Of a DNA stretch of 47,847 bases, positions 46,913 to 47,847 are shown one piece after another (the stretch's first letter is position 1; each line of letters starts with the position of its first letter). This stretch comes from CAZDGV01 sp964505195 (GTDB lineage: Bacteria > Bacteroidota > Bacteroidia > Chitinophagales > Chitinophagaceae): the NCBI GenBank assembly GCA_964505195.1, contig CAZDGV010000009.1, forward strand, positions 1-47,847, read 5' to 3'. The notes beneath the pieces are model-generated. The model ran no database searches and was not told where the DNA came from. It was given only the letters and a program-made list of their open reading frames with translations. The position numbers and the translations under genes were made by a program.

Positions 46913-47847
46913 ATGGCACTTGTTGATCTGGTAATGCCAAAGATGGGAGAAAGCATCATGGAGGCAACCATTCTTCGCTGGAATAAACAAACTGGCGATA
47001 CCGTGAAGATGGATGAAACCGTTCTTGAAATTGCTACCGATAAAGTGGATAGCGAAGTGCCCAGTACTGCCGAGGGTGTGCTGGAAGAAATTCTTTTCAA
47101 TGTAAACGATGTGGTACCGGTAGGTACGGTAATTGCTCGCATTCGTTCTGCTGGTAGTGCTGCAGCAAGCGCTCCATCTGCAACCGTTCAGGCACCTGCC
47201 CAGCGCAACCCCCATATTCAAACTACCAACGTGGTGGAAGAAGTGCCTTATCAACCCGCAGGCGCAAATATTCCCCGACCTGCAGGCGGAGTTCGCTTCT
47301 ACTCTCCCCTTGTGCTGAATATCGCCGCACAGGAAGGGGTAAACATGAGCGAATTGGAACAGATTGCTGGCACAGGCAACGAAGGCAGGGTTACGAAAAA
47401 AGATATTCTACAATACGTAAGTCAGAAACGTTCAAAAGGAACTTCAGCGCCAGCCGAAGAACTGCGGGTTATTCAGCCTGTTAGTCGCGTTGAACCCAAC
47501 ACGCAGGTAGCTACTACAAGTGCTGCCCCAACCATTTACAGTGGCAGTGTTGAAATCATCGAAATGGATCGTATGCGAAAACTGATTGCCGACCATATGG
47601 TAAGAAGCAAGCATACCAGTCCGCATGTAACCAGCTTCACCGAAGCCGATGTAACCAATTTGGTACAATGGCGCGACAAAGTGAAGAAAGATTTCGAAAA
47701 ACGCGAAGGCACCAAAATTACTTTCACGCCGCTTTTCATTGAAGCCATCGTCCGCTGTATAAAAAAATATCCGCTCATCAACAGCTCATTGGAAGGCGAT
47801 AAAATCATCGTTAAAAAAGACATCAACATCGGTATGGCAACGGCGCT
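46913..47847 (+). CDS. 2-oxoacid dehydrogenase E2 (dihydrolipoyl acyltransferase), 5' part
   Basis: First 311 residues; the gene runs past the window end. One N-terminal lipoyl domain (VMPKMGESIMEATI, lipoyl-Lys in EIATDKVDSEVPS at about residue 43), a Pro/Ala-rich linker, a peripheral subunit-binding domain (FYSPLVLNIAAQEG...GRVTKKDILQYV, about 124-164), a second linker, and the start of the catalytic domain (IIEMDRMRKLIADHMVRS). The single lipoyl domain fits a branched-chain or 2-oxoglutarate-type E2; which one cannot be judged without the C-terminal catalytic site. lipB and lpdA in this window supply the lipoyl and E3 functions. Confidence 0.93.
   Translation, partial: MALVDLVMPKMGESIMEATILRWNKQTGDTVKMDETVLEIATDKVDSEVPSTAEGVLEEILFNVNDVVPVGTVIARIRSAGSAAASAPSATVQAPAQRNPHIQTTNVVEEVPYQPAGANIPRPAGGVRFYSPLVLNIAAQEGVNMSELEQIAGTGNEGRVTKKDILQYVSQKRSKGTSAPAEELRVIQPVSRVEPNTQVATTSAAPTIYSGSVEIIEMDRMRKLIADHMVRSKHTSPHVTSFTEADVTNLVQWRDKVKKDFEKREGTKITFTPLFIEAIVRCIKKYPLINSSLEGDKIIVKKDINIGMATA

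Noticed and set aside
1..47847. tRNA, rRNA, CRISPR array, prophage, toxin-antitoxin or defence genes
   Set aside because: None of the intergenic regions is large enough or shows the needed structure; all sizeable reading frames have ordinary assignments or remain isolated unknowns.

Overview
This window is an ordinary, gene-dense chromosomal segment of a Bacteroidetes (Bacteroidota) bacterium, most likely from the Chitinophagaceae or close relatives. The evidence is lineage-typical families (BT_3928-like DoxX/MauE protein, DUF1599, DUF6526, a CCDC81-type HU membrane protein, a plug-less TonB-receptor-like barrel), A-rich start contexts without Shine-Dalgarno sequences, and about two dozen upstream copies of the Bacteroidetes -7 box TAnnTTTG. 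The phylum assignment is firm; the family is an inference. Three runs of exactly 100 N, each flanked by an exact 55-bp duplication, show a draft scaffold whose contigs overlap by one k-mer.

Layout. 1-1417: end of recF, a DUF721/DciA-like gene and a small helical protein. 1421-4147 (minus): DUF1599, BT_3928-like membrane protein and a DppB-type permease; folP diverges from it. 5033-8779: lipoprotein FKBP isomerase and nrnA (minus), ndk (plus), thiolase (minus). 9038-17774: dnaG (plus), then a long minus-strand series: PAP2 phosphatase, CYTH enzyme, a 149-residue unknown, M48 lipoprotein protease, plsY-prmA, pnp, rpsO. 17871-20152: two overlapping glycosyltransferase genes. 20109-26575: ftsE, purM, ribF-pgi, a sugar-nucleotidyltransferase-like gene and a PLP-dependent desulfhydrase/deaminase. 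26592-32869: exported unknown, lipB, rluD-type pseudouridine synthase, exported unknown, def, ruvX, ubiA-type prenyltransferase and a SpoU methyltransferase broken by gap 1. 32948-37568: DEAD-box helicase, lpdA, dCMP deaminase, lipoprotein glutaminyl cyclase. 37565-43962 (minus): TPR protein (broken by gap 2), beta-barrel protein, membrane-anchored HU-like protein, zinc-ribbon methyltransferase. 44243-47847: DoxX, thioesterase, DUF6526, cinA and the start of a 2-oxoacid dehydrogenase E2.

How the genes fit together. Most are housekeeping functions: replication and repair (recF, dnaG), RNA turnover and translation (pnp, nrnA, rpsO, prmA, def, ruvX, rluD, SpoU, DEAD-box), cofactor and nucleotide synthesis (folP, ribF, lipB, purM, ndk, dCMP deaminase), phospholipid and quinone synthesis (plsY, ubiA-type) and central metabolism (pgi, thiolase, lpdA, E2). 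lipB, lpdA and the E2 gene form a lipoate theme without being an operon.

I found no mobile element, CRISPR array, defence island, tRNA or rRNA, and no convincing undescribed system. The best leads are: five genes in which the -7 box ends only 4-5 bases before the ATG, implying leaderless mRNAs; two genes (CYTH and prmA) whose ATG directly follows a terminator-like hairpin and T-run; and the TPR/barrel/HU/methyltransferase operon. Collapsing each gap plus one 55-bp copy removes 155 bases and restores full reading frames in the SpoU and TPR genes.
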